From Sphingobium sp. EP60837 (GTDB taxonomy: Bacteria > Pseudomonadota > Alphaproteobacteria > Sphingomonadales > Sphingomonadaceae): a DNA stretch of 64,000 bases. Position 1 is the stretch's first letter. Each line of letters starts with the position of its first letter. Positions 8,075-15,784 of the stretch are shown in pieces. Location: contig NZ_CP015986.1 in assembly GCF_001658005.1 (NCBI RefSeq), positions 992,001 through 1,056,000 on the forward strand, in the 5' to 3' direction. Both the position numbers and the translations under genes were made by a program. Below the pieces are notes generated by a model. It was not told the origin of the DNA. It saw only the letters and a program-made list of their open reading frames with translations, and did not search any database.

Positions 8075-9319
8075 TCAGATGCGCGCGGCGCTGCTCCATG
8101 TCGCGCGCCAGCGGGCGCGGACCAGCGAAATGCCGAGGAACGCGACCACGCAAAGGCCCGCGAAGATCAGGAAGCCGGGCGCGAAGCTGCCGGTGAACTG
8201 CTTGGCGATGCCCAGCGACGAGGCAAGGTAGAAGCCGCCGATGCCGCCCGCCATGCCGACCAGCCCGGTCATTACGCCGATCTCCTGCTGGAAACGCTGC
8301 GGCACCAGCTGGAACACCGATCCGTTGCCCACACCCAGCGCCAGCATCGCGGCGACGAAGAAGCCCAGCGCGGACACCAGGGTCGGCGCATAGGACACAC
8401 CGGCGAGCGCCAGCGCGGCGGCGATATAGACCATCATCAGCGCCTTGACGCCGCCGATCTTGTCGGCGAGCGCGCCGCCCATCGGACGGACCAGCGACCC
8501 GGCGAACACGCAGCCCGCGGTGCAATAGCCCGCAACGATCGGGGTCAGGCCGAACTGGTCGGTGAAGTAGATCGGCAGTGAGGCAGCAAGGCCCACGAAA
8601 CCGCCAAAGGTCACCGCATAGAAGCCCATCAGCCACCAGGCGTCAGCCGACTTGAGCGGCCGGAAATAGTCGACCAGCTTCTTCGGAGCGGGCGCATTGG
8701 GCGCATTCTTCGCCATGAACATATAGGCGATGAAGACGATGGTCAGCGGAATGCAGGCAAGGCCCAGCACCGAGTTCCAGCCGAACAGCTTGGCTAGGAT
8801 CGGCGCGAAGAGCGAAGCCAGCACCGTGCCCGAATTGCCCATGCCGGCGAGGCCCATGGCCTTGCCCTGATGCTCTGGCGGATACCAGCGGCTGGCTAGC
8901 GGCAGCGCGATCGCGAAAGAGGCACCGGCAAAGCCCAGGATCACGCCCAACGCCAGCGTGCCACCAAAGCTGTTGACGCCCATGAACCACGCCGTCGCAA
9001 GGCCGACGATAACGATCACCTGGCTGATCGCGCCCGCCTGCTTGCAGCCGATGCGATCGACCAGCAGGCCATTGACCACGCGCAGCAAAGCGCCTGCGAG
9101 CGTCGGAACGGCGACCATCAGCCCCTTTTCAGCAGGCGTCAGGCCCAGCGTCTTGGAAATGGACGGCGCGAGCGGCCCCAGCAGCACCCACACCATGAAG
9201 GCGAGGTCGAAATAGAGGAAGGCAGCGATAAGGGTCGGCGTGTGGCCAGCTTTCCAGAAGCTGGTCGGAGCGGCTTGCCCCTCTGCGCCTTTCTCGCTGT
9301 CCCAATAAGCAGTTGCCAT
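8075..9319 (-). CDS. narK: Nitrate/nitrite transporter, NNP family of MFS
   Basis: This 414-residue polytopic inner-membrane protein matches the nitrate/nitrite porter family. It contains both nitrate-signature-like segments, GFAGASFAIALPLASRWYP and LGVGNGSVFQLVPQRF, and the MFS loop motif around NGLLVDRIG. ATG 9319 was chosen. The in-frame extension upstream to 9439 runs through the leader terminator and is unlikely to be translated. It lies between nasS and nirB and has its own antiterminator leader. Its role is most likely nitrate uptake for assimilation; the direction of nitrite transport cannot be told from sequence. Confidence 0.93.
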   Translation of the reverse strand: MATAYWDSEKGAEGQAAPTSFWKAGHTPTLIAAFLYFDLAFMVWVLLGPLAPSISKTLGLTPAEKGLMVAVPTLAGALLRVVNGLLVDRIGCKQAGAISQVIVIVGLATAWFMGVNSFGGTLALGVILGFAGASFAIALPLASRWYPPEHQGKAMGLAGMGNSGTVLASLFAPILAKLFGWNSVLGLACIPLTIVFIAYMFMAKNAPNAPAPKKLVDYFRPLKSADAWWLMGFYAVTFGGFVGLAASLPIYFTDQFGLTPIVAGYCTAGCVFAGSLVRPMGGALADKIGGVKALMMVYIAAALALAGVSYAPTLVSALGFFVAAMLALGVGNGSVFQLVPQRFQQEIGVMTGLVGMAGGIGGFYLASSLGIAKQFTGSFAPGFLIFAGLCVVAFLGISLVRARWRATWSSAARI

Positions 9320-9351
9320 GATGACGTCCTTCAATCTTGTGAAATGGACAC

Positions 9352-9405
9352 AAAAAAAGCCGCTCTCCGGACGCTCGTTCTTCACGAGACCCGGCCAGCG
9401 GCTTT
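9352..9405 (-). terminator. Leader terminator upstream of the nitrate transporter
   Basis: On the minus strand AAAGCCGCT (9405-9397) pairs with AGCGGCTTT (9364-9356), extended by CCGG/CCGG and an inner CTCGT/ACGAG hairpin, followed by a T-tract ending at 9352. It ends about 32 nt before the transporter ATG. The arrangement copies that of the nirB leader. Confidence 0.9.
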
Positions 9406-9453
9406 GCTGCAAAATTCTGTTTGGAGAGCGCGACCCCATCCTTGGGCGTGCTC
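9396..9453 (-). promoter_or_regulatory. ANTAR (NasT) antiterminator RNA motif of the transporter leader
   Basis: P1 (9453-9426) pairs GAGCACGCCC with GGGGTCGCGCTC around the hexaloop AAGGAT, with a GT bulge and one A-C mismatch. P2 (9409-9396) is CAGC-[AAAGCC]-GCTG. Both loops carry A1 and G4. The P2 loop is identical to the one in the nirB leader, and its loop plus 3' arm form the 5' arm of the terminator. This is the second NasT target in the window. Binding is inferred from the family. Confidence 0.85.
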
Positions 9454-9488
9454 ATCCGTAAACGCGCTTCGTCGCGCGACCTCTCCCT

Positions 9489-9515
9489 TATCTAATGATT
9501 CGCCTCATGTTGCAA
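9489..9515 (-). promoter_or_regulatory. Weak candidate promoter of the nitrate transporter
   Basis: TTGCAA (9515-9510) and TAGATA (9494-9489) lie on the minus strand with a 15-bp spacer. The match is poor, and it is listed only because a promoter is expected between the nasS stop and the P1 hairpin. Confidence 0.25.
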
Positions 9516-9558
9516 GGCACAATTTCCTGAAGGACGCTGTGGCCGCGTCGAGCCAAAG

Positions 9559-10761
9559 CTAAAAACTCGCCAGAAAATCCTCGATCCGTTCGGGGTCGAA
9601 CACGCGTCCGTCGAAGAATCTGTCCGGTCCCAACGTCAGTTCACCCCGCTTGGAGCCCACGGCCAGCGGCGTGGCGACAGCGCCTTCCACCTTCATGCTG
9701 GCTCCGGGGATAGGCACATTGCTCTCTGCGAGTGCGCGGCGAAAAATATCCGGCCGAAAGACCGCTCCCGCCTTCGCCGCATTCTCCGGCGTATGCTCCA
9801 CCATCTTCCAGCGGACCATCTGCGAATACAACCACAGCGCCTGACTGCGCCAGGGAAAGGGCGTGGCCTCACGGGAAAAAAGCATGAAATCAGGCATGTC
9901 GAGCGACGGCATGTCCGCCCGCGCCGTGATGCGGCCGGACAGCGCGCGCTGGATCAGGTCGGCGGGCTGATCGACGAAATGCGGTTGAGACAGCAGATGC
10001 GCCAGTGCTTCGTGGTTGGCGGGCTCGTCGCACCAGGCGGCCGCCCGCGCGAGCGCTCGGATCAAACCATCAACGACATGGGGATTTTCTTCCAGCCAGG
10101 GCGTGCGAAAGGCCAACACCTTCTCGACTCCCCGCTGCCAGATGCGCTCCCCGATCGCAACCGCTTCGGCAAGGCCGGCATCAACCGCGGCGCTACCCCA
10201 AGGTTCGCCCGCAATGAAACCGTCGATCTCGCCCGCGCGCATGGCTTCCACAGTTAGCGAAGGGGGCACGACGCGCAACAACACGTCCCGGTCGGGATCG
10301 ACACCCGCGCTCGCCAGCCAATAGCGCGACATGAGAGAGTGGCTCGAAAAGCGATGGACGACGCCGATCACGGGCTTGCGCTTCCAAAGCCCGATCGCGG
10401 CGGCAAAGTCATGCGCGGTCCCCAGCGGATCGTCGAGCCGGGCAGCCACATCCGGGTCGAGCGCCTGGGCGAACTCCTTCGCCATCACCAGCATATTGCC
10501 GTTAACATTCAGCTTGTAGGGCGCGGAAAGAGGCGCAGGTTGCTGGCTCAGACCCAGCGTGACGGCGATGGCGAGCGGAGCCAGCATATGCGCGGCCTGC
10601 ACCTGCCCAAAGGCAAGCCGGTCGCGTAACGTCGCCCAACTGGTGGTGCGGACAAGGTCGAGCGTGATGCCCTCTTCTTCTGCGAAGCCCTTTTCCCGCG
10701 CCACCGCCAGCACGGCAGAATCGGTCAGCGGCAGATAGGCGATGCGCAATGCTGTCGTCAC
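9559..10761 (-). CDS. nasS: Nitrate sensor NasS (NrtA/CmpA-like, cytoplasmic)
   Basis: This 400-residue protein resembles the periplasmic nitrate-binding proteins NrtA/CmpA (LRIAYLPLTDSAVLAVAREKGFAEEEGI, AAHMLAPLAIAVTLG, FIAGEPWGSAAV). It lacks a signal peptide and so is cytoplasmic. This is typical of NasS, which holds NasT inactive until nitrate or nitrite binds. It starts with GTG, overlapping the nasT stop as GTGA, after a GGAGGGGG ribosome site. The nasT-nasS pair is therefore co-translated, consistent with a 1:1 complex. Confidence 0.92.
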   Translation of the reverse strand: MTTALRIAYLPLTDSAVLAVAREKGFAEEEGITLDLVRTTSWATLRDRLAFGQVQAAHMLAPLAIAVTLGLSQQPAPLSAPYKLNVNGNMLVMAKEFAQALDPDVAARLDDPLGTAHDFAAAIGLWKRKPVIGVVHRFSSHSLMSRYWLASAGVDPDRDVLLRVVPPSLTVEAMRAGEIDGFIAGEPWGSAAVDAGLAEAVAIGERIWQRGVEKVLAFRTPWLEENPHVVDGLIRALARAAAWCDEPANHEALAHLLSQPHFVDQPADLIQRALSGRITARADMPSLDMPDFMLFSREATPFPWRSQALWLYSQMVRWKMVEHTPENAAKAGAVFRPDIFRRALAESNVPIPGASMKVEGAVATPLAVGSKRGELTLGPDRFFDGRVFDPERIEDFLASF

Positions 10762-11339
10762 AGGCCCCCTCCCAACAGGTCGCTGGCCGTAATCAGAGCC
10801 TGAGCGACATCCACGATTTTCTTCCCTTGATTCATCGCGCTCGACCGCAGCAGCGTATAGGCGTCCGGTTCGCTGAGGCCACGCTGGCTCATGAGAATGG
10901 ATTTGGCGCGGTCGATGATCTTGCGGTCGGACAGCGCGGTGCGCGCCTCGTCCAACTCGGTCTGCAGCCGGGCAAACGCGTTGAAGCGGCGCACCGCCAG
11001 TTCCAGCACGGGCTTCACCCGCTCCTTGCGCAACCCATCGACGACGTAGGCGGACACGCCCGCATCGATCGCGGCGCCGATCATCGATTCGTCCGATTGA
11101 TCGACGAACATGGCGATCGGCCGGGCGAGAGCGCGGCTGACCGAGAGCATTTCCTCCAGCGTGTCGCGGCTGGGACTGCCAAGATCCATCAGCACGACAT
11201 CAGGCGCCATGCGTTCGAGCCGCGCAACGAAGCCGCCGCGCGGGGGAACGATATGGATGTCGTCATAGCCTGCTTCGCGCAGTCCTTCTTCCAGAACCGT
11301 CGCGCGCAGGCCACTGTCATCGATGATGACGATTCGCAT
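10758..11339 (-). CDS. nasT: Transcription antiterminator NasT (REC-like plus ANTAR)
   Basis: This 193-residue protein has an N-terminal receiver-like domain (MRIVIIDDSG, PDVVLMDLGSPSRD), a coiled linker (RFNAFARLQTELDEARTAL) and a C-terminal ANTAR RNA-binding domain (DRKIIDRAKSILMSQRGLSEPDAYTLLRSSAM). It should bind the two-hairpin motifs upstream of nirB and of the transporter and prevent termination when NasS releases it. The start MRIVIID at 11339 was chosen because the upstream in-frame extension has no family similarity. The four nasTS-dependent parts (sensor, antiterminator and two targets) are all within 4 kb. Confidence 0.93.
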   Translation of the reverse strand: MRIVIIDDSGLRATVLEEGLREAGYDDIHIVPPRGGFVARLERMAPDVVLMDLGSPSRDTLEEMLSVSRALARPIAMFVDQSDESMIGAAIDAGVSAYVVDGLRKERVKPVLELAVRRFNAFARLQTELDEARTALSDRKIIDRAKSILMSQRGLSEPDAYTLLRSSAMNQGKKIVDVAQALITASDLLGGGL

Positions 11340-11410
11340 CTGACCCAGCCCTTTTGGCCCTTCAGTGACCGCGATGCCGCGCCGCGTCAATCGGTGCCGG
11401 GTGTCACCGG

Positions 11411-11437
11411 TTGCCAGCAGCACGGCCCTGCTATATT
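11411..11437 (+). promoter_or_regulatory. Probable promoter of the ABC-F gene
   Basis: TTGCCA (11411-11416) with TATATT (11432-11437) at a 15-bp spacing, or with TATTAG at 17 bp, lies about 30 bp before the short upstream ORF. It is the best promoter-like sequence in the gap between nasT and the ABC-F gene. Confidence 0.45.
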
Positions 11438-11468
11438 AGCACGAACCAGTTTTCGGAGGATCATCAAC

Positions 11469-11570
11469 ATGGACATGCACCTGATCGCGCTGCCCCAACG
11501 CTCTGCTTTCAGGAAGTTTTTTGTCCATGCCTTCGATCATTCTCTCTCGTTTAAGCTGGTCCGCGCCTGA
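11469..11570 (+). CDS. Candidate 33-residue leader peptide overlapping the ABC-F start
   Basis: A short ORF starts at ATG 11469 behind a strong ribosome site (GGAGG, 8 nt away) and encodes 33 residues (MDMHLIALPQRSAFRKFFV... ending KLVRA). It runs in another frame across the ABC-F start at 11527 and stops at 11570. Its ribosome site is better than that of the ABC-F gene. It may couple or attenuate ABC-F translation, as leader ORFs do for several antibiotic-resistance ABC-F genes. No homolog is known to me, so coding status is an inference. Confidence 0.45.
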   Translation: MDMHLIALPQRSAFRKFFVHAFDHSLSFKLVRA

Positions 11571-13107
11571 CGGGACCAGCGTCCTTTCGGACCTCGATTT
11601 TCGTTTCACTTCCGAGCGGATTGGGCTTGTCGGACGCAATGGCGTCGGCAAATCGACGCTGCTCGCGCTCATCTCCGGCCGACTGAAGCCAGGCGGAGGA
11701 AGTGTCCAGCTCAATGGCAAGGTGGCCGAACTGCGCCAGACGGTGCAGGTCAATCCCGGTGAAACAATCGCCGACCTGTTCGGCGTTCGGGACGCTGTAG
11801 CGCTGCTCGTCAAGGCGGAGCGCGGGGAAGCCACAGTTGATGAGTTGGAGGCGTGCGATTGGACGCTGTCGGCCCGGCTGGAGGAAGCGCTGGCCGAGGT
11901 CGGCCTCACCGCCGCCCTGGAAACAGAGTTGGCTAAACTGTCCGGCGGCCAGCGCACGCGGGCGGCGCTTGCTGGAGCGGTTTTCGCCAAACGCGACTTC
12001 CTGCTCCTGGATGAACCGACCAATAATCTGGATGCGGAAGGCCGAACCGCGCTCATTGCGCTGCTGGGACGCTGGCGTGCGGGAGCGATCGTTGTCAGCC
12101 ATGACCGCGCCCTGCTGGAAGAGATGGACGCGATTGCCGAACTGACCAGCTTGGGCATCAACCGCCACGGAGGAAACTTCTCGTCTTGGCAGGCGCGTAA
12201 GGCGGTCGAACTCGCAGCGGCGGAACAGGACCTCGCCCAGGCCGAAAAGCGGATGAAAGACGTCGCCAAGCGAACGCAAACGGCTACTGAGCGCAAGCAA
12301 CGGCGAGATGCCGCAGGTGCGCGAAAGGGAGCGAAAGGCGATATGCCGCGCATCCTGATCGGCATGCGCAAGGACCGGGCCGAGGGCTCAGGCGGCGAAG
12401 CGGCCCGGCTCGCGGATCGCTTACGGCTGGAGGCCGCAGAGGCCGCGAGCGCCGCGCGCGAGCGGATCGAACGGGTCGAAAGTCTGACGGTCGCGCTGCC
12501 ATCGACGGGCCTATCGGCGGGGCAAAGGATCGTTGTGATGGACCATATGACCGCGGGTCGGGCGGGGGGCAAACCAGTGCTCCACGACTTATCGCTAAAT
12601 ATCACCGGCCCCGAACGGATCGCGACCAGCGGCCCCAATGGCGCAGGCAAATCGACGCTGCTGCACGTCATCGCGGGCACCCTGTCCCCATTGTCGGGGC
12701 GCGTCGATCGGCCCGTCGCCTGCGCACTGCTCGACCAGCGGGTGGACCTGCTCGACCCGAGCGCCAGTATCGCCGAAAATTTCTCGCGCTTGCACCCTCA
12801 AGCGACGCATAATGAGGTGCGAGCGGCGCTGGCGCGCTTCCGGTTCCGCGCGGACCTCGCGTTGCAAAGCGCCGGGAGCCTTAGCGGCGGACAGTTGCTG
12901 CGCGCCGGGCTGGCCTGCGTGCTGGGCGGTGCGGTGCTCCCGCCGCTGCTGATGCTGGACGAGCCGACCAACCATCTTGACCTCGATAGCATCGCCGCGA
13001 TCGAACAAGGGCTGGCCGGTTATGACGGCGCGCTGATCGTCGTGAGCCATGACGAGGCATTTCTGCGCGCCATCGGGATAAGCCGGGAAATCCGCCTCGG
13101 TCAGTGA
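11527..13107 (+). CDS. ABC-F family ATPase
   Basis: This 526-residue soluble protein has two ABC domains and no membrane segments, the ABC-F pattern (ribosome-associated translation factors or resistance proteins). Domain 1 has GRNGVGKST, LSGGQRTR and LLLDEPTNNLD. Domain 2 has GPNGAGKST, LSGGQLLR and LMLDEPTNHLD. A charged, helical linker separates them, around residues 220-330. ATG 11527 was chosen over the in-frame TTG at 11521; AGGAAG lies 10 nt upstream. The 3' end overlaps the convergent MFS gene by 7 bp. The subfamily and substrate (housekeeping or antibiotic protection) cannot be settled here. Confidence 0.9.
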   Translation: MPSIILSRLSWSAPDGTSVLSDLDFRFTSERIGLVGRNGVGKSTLLALISGRLKPGGGSVQLNGKVAELRQTVQVNPGETIADLFGVRDAVALLVKAERGEATVDELEACDWTLSARLEEALAEVGLTAALETELAKLSGGQRTRAALAGAVFAKRDFLLLDEPTNNLDAEGRTALIALLGRWRAGAIVVSHDRALLEEMDAIAELTSLGINRHGGNFSSWQARKAVELAAAEQDLAQAEKRMKDVAKRTQTATERKQRRDAAGARKGAKGDMPRILIGMRKDRAEGSGGEAARLADRLRLEAAEAASAARERIERVESLTVALPSTGLSAGQRIVVMDHMTAGRAGGKPVLHDLSLNITGPERIATSGPNGAGKSTLLHVIAGTLSPLSGRVDRPVACALLDQRVDLLDPSASIAENFSRLHPQATHNEVRAALARFRFRADLALQSAGSLSGGQLLRAGLACVLGGAVLPPLLMLDEPTNHLDLDSIAAIEQGLAGYDGALIVVSHDEAFLRAIGISREIRLGQ

Positions 13108-14624
13108 GCGGCCGACATGTCCACTCGGGCGGTCGGCTTGGGCGCGATCCAGACCAGCGCCCCGGCGAGGAACAGGACCAGCGCGGCGACGAAGAAGACA
13201 TTGTTCATCGACAGCACGGTCGCTTGCTGATCGACCAGATCGGCGATCATCTGCGGCGTCTGTGCAGCGGTTATGCCTGTTCCGGCCAGCGAGGAGCCTA
13301 CGCCCGGATCCAGCGCGGACACCAATCCGTCGCGCGCGACGCGTTGGCCGTTGCCCCAGCCAGTGAGGACGATCGAGGTGGAGATCGCAACGGCAAGAGT
13401 TCGCAGGAAGCTCTGCATGCCCGCTGCCGAAGCGGTTTCCTCCGGCCGTACGGAGCCCAGGGTCAAGGTGGTCAGCGGGATCATGAAGAAAGGCATGGCG
13501 AAACCCTGGACAACCTGTGGCAGCGCCAGCGTCCAGAAATCAGCCGTAGTGGTCCAGCCAGAGCGCCAAAGCGTGACAAAACCCATCCAGATCACCGACC
13601 CGGAAATCAGGAAGCGCACATCGATCTTACCCACGGCGCGTCCGGCGAAAGGGGCCGCCAGAATCGCGGTCATCGCGGTGAAGGCGGTCACGAAACCCGC
13701 CGAATAGGCCGTGTAGCCCATCGACATCTGAAGCCATTGCGGGATGATGACGATGCCCGCAAAATAGGCGCCAAAGCACAGGGACAGCGTCACCACGCCC
13801 GATGTGAAGCCGACATGGCGGAACACCCGCAGATCGACGATCGGATGCTCTTCGGTCAGTTCCCATATGATGAAGACGAGGAAGCCGACCGCGGCCATCA
13901 CGGCCAGCGCGACAATCATCGGATCGCCGAACCAATCATGGTCGCGGCCCGTATCCAGCATGATCTGAAGGCACCCGATCCAGAAGACCAGAAGGCCAAG
14001 ACCTATATAGTCGATCGGCAGCTTGCGTCTTTCGGTTTCGACAGGCCCCAGCAACGCCATCGCCGCAAAGACGCAGACGGCGGCGATCGGAAGGTTGATG
14101 AAGAAGATCCAGTGCCAGCTCCAATTGTCGCTGATATAGCCGCCGACGATCGGCCCGACCGCGGGTCCCGCCAGCGTGGTCATGGCCCACAGCCCCATCA
14201 CCTTCGCACGCTGTTCGGGCGGATAGATGCGCATCAGCAGCGTCTGCGACATCGGCATCAGCGGACCGCCGCACAAACCCTGCCCGATCCGGCAGGCGAC
14301 GATCATGCCGAGCGTGGTCGATAGACCGCACAGCAAGGAGAAGAGCCCGAAGCCGATCATGCCCCAGATGAAGAGGCGCACCGTCCCGAACCGCTGGGCA
14401 AGCCAGCCGGTAAGGGGCACGCAGATCGCTTCCGCCACAGCGTAGGATGTGATGATCCAGGTGCCTTGGTCCGGCGAGATGCCGAGATTTCCCGCGATGT
14501 GCGGCACCGACACATTGGCGATCGTCAAGTCCAGCACGACCATGAAATTGCTGAACGCCAGCACCATCCCCGCCAGCATGCGCTGGCGTGGATTCAGCGG
14601 AAAGGTTTCGGCCGCGCCGGTCAC
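13101..14624 (-). CDS. DHA2-family MFS multidrug efflux permease (EmrB-like)
   Basis: This ~507-residue inner-membrane protein has the 14-helix DHA2 layout. The N-terminal motif FMVVLDLTIANVSVPHIAG and the motif-C-like LAGPAVGPIVGGYI are clear. A GTG at 14624 preceded by GAGGAG at 7 nt is the likely start, rather than an in-frame TTG at 14639. It is the last gene of the operon outer-membrane factor-adaptor-permease, so it should supply the proton-driven pump of a tripartite drug exporter. Confidence 0.92.
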   Translation of the reverse strand: MTGAAETFPLNPRQRMLAGMVLAFSNFMVVLDLTIANVSVPHIAGNLGISPDQGTWIITSYAVAEAICVPLTGWLAQRFGTVRLFIWGMIGFGLFSLLCGLSTTLGMIVACRIGQGLCGGPLMPMSQTLLMRIYPPEQRAKVMGLWAMTTLAGPAVGPIVGGYISDNWSWHWIFFINLPIAAVCVFAAMALLGPVETERRKLPIDYIGLGLLVFWIGCLQIMLDTGRDHDWFGDPMIVALAVMAAVGFLVFIIWELTEEHPIVDLRVFRHVGFTSGVVTLSLCFGAYFAGIVIIPQWLQMSMGYTAYSAGFVTAFTAMTAILAAPFAGRAVGKIDVRFLISGSVIWMGFVTLWRSGWTTTADFWTLALPQVVQGFAMPFFMIPLTTLTLGSVRPEETASAAGMQSFLRTLAVAISTSIVLTGWGNGQRVARDGLVSALDPGVGSSLAGTGITAAQTPQMIADLVDQQATVLSMNNVFFVAALVLFLAGALVWIAPKPTARVDMSAAH

Positions 14625-14635
14625 CGCACGGCTCC

Positions 14636-15784
14636 TCAATCGCCCGACAGATCGATTTCGACCTCGGTCGAAAGCCCCACGCGCAGCGGATGTGCGGCCA
14701 GTTCCTTGGGATCAAGCGCGATGCGCACCGGCAGGCGCTGAACCACCTTGATCCAGTTGCCGGTCGCGTTCTGCGCCGGGATCAGCGCCATGGATGAGCC
14801 TGTGCCGCCCGAGAAACCGATGACCTTGCCATGATAGACGACGTCGCCGCCGTAGATGTCCGCCACCACCGTTGCGGGCATGCCAATGCGGACGCGACGC
14901 AGCTGCCGCTCCTTGAAATTGGCATCGACATAGACCTGGGCAAGCGGAACGATGCTCATGATCGGGTTGCCCTGCGCCACACGCTGGCCGACCTGCACCT
15001 GTCTGCGCGTCACGACGCCATCGATGGGCGCACGGATCACGGTGCGATCAAGATCCAGCCGTGCATTTTCGAGTTTCGCTTTGGCGGCGAGTACGGCGGG
15101 ATCGGTTTCGATCGTCGATCCGCGCACCAGCGCATCATTGGCCGCCAGCTCCCCTTCTGCCGCGCCCTGGGTCGCCTTGGCTGTCGCCACCCCTGCCCGC
15201 GCTTGCGCCAGCCCCGCCCGTGCAGAGGCAAAAGCCTTGCGCGCGCTGGTGACCTCATCGCCCGACACTGCGCCTTGGGGCGCAAGCGCCTCGCGCCGCT
15301 GCAGATCGATGCGCGCCTTGTCATAGTCGGCCTGCGCGGCTGCGAGTTGAGCGTTCGCTTGAGCGATAGCGGCTCCCCGCGCGTCAACCTGCGCGGCGAG
15401 CGAGGTGCTGGTTGCTGCTGTCTGGCGGAAACGGCGGCGCGCTTCGGCAAGGTCCGCTTCCGCCTGCGCTATGGCGATCCGCGCGTTGGTCGGGTCGAGC
15501 CGCACCAATATGTCGCCGCGCTTCACCGCCTGCGTGTCGGTCACCCGCACCTCGATCGCCTGCGCGGAGATGAGCGGTGTGACCTGCGCGATTTCCGCAT
15601 TCACATAGGCATTGTCGGTGCCGACATACGTGCGGCCGACCAACAGATACCAAAGGCCATAGACGGCCCCGAGGATGAGCACGGCTAAACCCAGGCGGAC
15701 CAGCCATTTCTTGCGCTGTTCCATCCGCGCGCTCTTATCGACCGTGCCGGCTTCGGACGTGAATTCGGGGGCTGCATCAGCCAT
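14636..15784 (-). CDS. HlyD/EmrA-type membrane fusion protein
   Basis: This 382-residue periplasmic adaptor has one N-terminal transmembrane segment (KKWLVRLGLAVLILGAVYGLWYLLVG, residues ~23-48). A biotinyl-lipoyl-like half-motif (GTDNAYVNAEIAQVTPLISAQ) follows, then a long alanine-rich coiled-coil hairpin (~residues 100-200), the second lipoyl half (IRAPIDGVVTRRQVQVGQ), and a beta-barrel (YVDANFKERQLRRVRIG). The ATG overlaps the end of the NodT gene by 8 bp. It links the EmrB-like pump to the outer-membrane factor. Confidence 0.93.
   Translation of the reverse strand: MADAAPEFTSEAGTVDKSARMEQRKKWLVRLGLAVLILGAVYGLWYLLVGRTYVGTDNAYVNAEIAQVTPLISAQAIEVRVTDTQAVKRGDILVRLDPTNARIAIAQAEADLAEARRRFRQTAATSTSLAAQVDARGAAIAQANAQLAAAQADYDKARIDLQRREALAPQGAVSGDEVTSARKAFASARAGLAQARAGVATAKATQGAAEGELAANDALVRGSTIETDPAVLAAKAKLENARLDLDRTVIRAPIDGVVTRRQVQVGQRVAQGNPIMSIVPLAQVYVDANFKERQLRRVRIGMPATVVADIYGGDVVYHGKVIGFSGGTGSSMALIPAQNATGNWIKVVQRLPVRIALDPKELAAHPLRVGLSTEVEIDLSGD

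Noticed and set aside
9481..9540. Possible sigma-54 promoter (GTGCC...TTGCA) before the transporter
   Set aside because: The spacing and the invariant GG/GC dinucleotides do not match TGGCAC-N5-TTGCA on either strand.
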